A model generated the notes under the pieces. The model was not told where the DNA came from, searched no databases, and was given only the letters and a program-made list of their open reading frames with translations. From contig JABHWQ010000534.1 in NCBI GenBank assembly GCA_018657655.1, forward strand, positions 1-5,477: DNA of 5,477 nt, written 5' to 3'. This document shows, piece by piece, positions 5,421 to 5,477 of this stretch; the first letter of the stretch is position 1; every line of letters begins with the position of its first letter. The translations under genes and the position numbers were made by a program. The DNA is from Chloroflexota bacterium (GTDB lineage: Bacteria > Chloroflexota > Dehalococcoidia > SZUA-161 > SpSt-899).

Positions 5421-5453
5421 CGCCGCGCTCACCGGAAAATTCGGAGCGCGGCG
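5421..5453. other. GC-rich 10-bp perfect hairpin upstream of the short minus-strand frame
   Basis: CGCCGCGCTC (5421-5430) pairs perfectly with GAGCGCGGCG (5444-5453) around a 13-nt loop. On the plus strand it is followed by AGTAATTTATT, a poor T-run, so it could be a terminator of plus-strand transcripts. On the minus strand it would lie in the leader of the frame starting at 5393, about 17 nt before its ribosome binding site. The stem is certain; its role is not. Confidence 0.5.
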
Positions 5454-5477
5454 AGTAATTTATTCGAGTGTAGCGCA

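Noticed and set aside
5457..5470. TTATTCGAG near the window end as the right inverted repeat of the IS.
   Set aside because: Only about the first six to nine bases match the complement of the presumed left end, and the intervening DNA is not transposase, so it is likely chance.

Overview
The window looks bacterial: it has good Shine-Dalgarno sites, sigma70-type -35/-10 boxes and lipoprotein signal peptides. The closest fit is a member of the Chloroflexota, probably Dehalococcoidia-like. That placement is an inference from three things: a 46-residue DUF5679-type zinc ribbon, internalin-like leucine-rich-repeat (LRR) lipoproteins, one with a Pro/Thr linker, and small stand-alone GAF proteins. 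No rRNA, tRNA or CRISPR array was found, so the assignment is tentative.

Left part (1-2240), read on the minus strand. At the left edge is a YbaK/EbsC-type aminoacyl-tRNA deacylase, cut by the window end. Upstream of it lie two tandem paralogous GAF-domain proteins (631-1203 and 1264-1902) that look like a two-gene operon. The pair is preceded by an unusually long leader of about 300 nt. That leader starts at a near-consensus promoter (TTGACA, 17 bp, TATATT at 2238-2210) and holds several predicted stems. One of them presents a UGGU bulge in a fold resembling a T-box antiterminator. This candidate cis-regulatory RNA is the most interesting feature of the window.

Middle part (2240-4702). A tiny CxxC...CxxC zinc-ribbon protein (2429-2569, minus) has its own promoter. 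Diverging from it, a plus-strand promoter (2702-2731) serves two tandem LRR lipoproteins (2793-3617 and 3680-4702). They share an N-terminal FPDPNLE module, a repeat array and a C-terminal LVENS cap, but carry 6 and 10 repeats respectively. Both are predicted to be anchored outside the membrane and probably bind a protein or other surface ligand.

Right part (4703-5477). This is a scrambled insertion-sequence scar. The N-terminal 71 codons of an IS5-family transposase lie on the plus strand. They abut, at 5080/5081, an inverted piece of the same kind of transposase that carries the first catalytic Asp. Beyond this is a minus-strand reading frame with a strong ribosome binding site that breaks off after 45 codons, and a GC-rich 10-bp hairpin. 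No intact transposase remains in the window.

No single biochemical system links all the genes. The GAF pair with its structured leader and the LRR lipoprotein pair each look like a lineage-specific tandem duplication.
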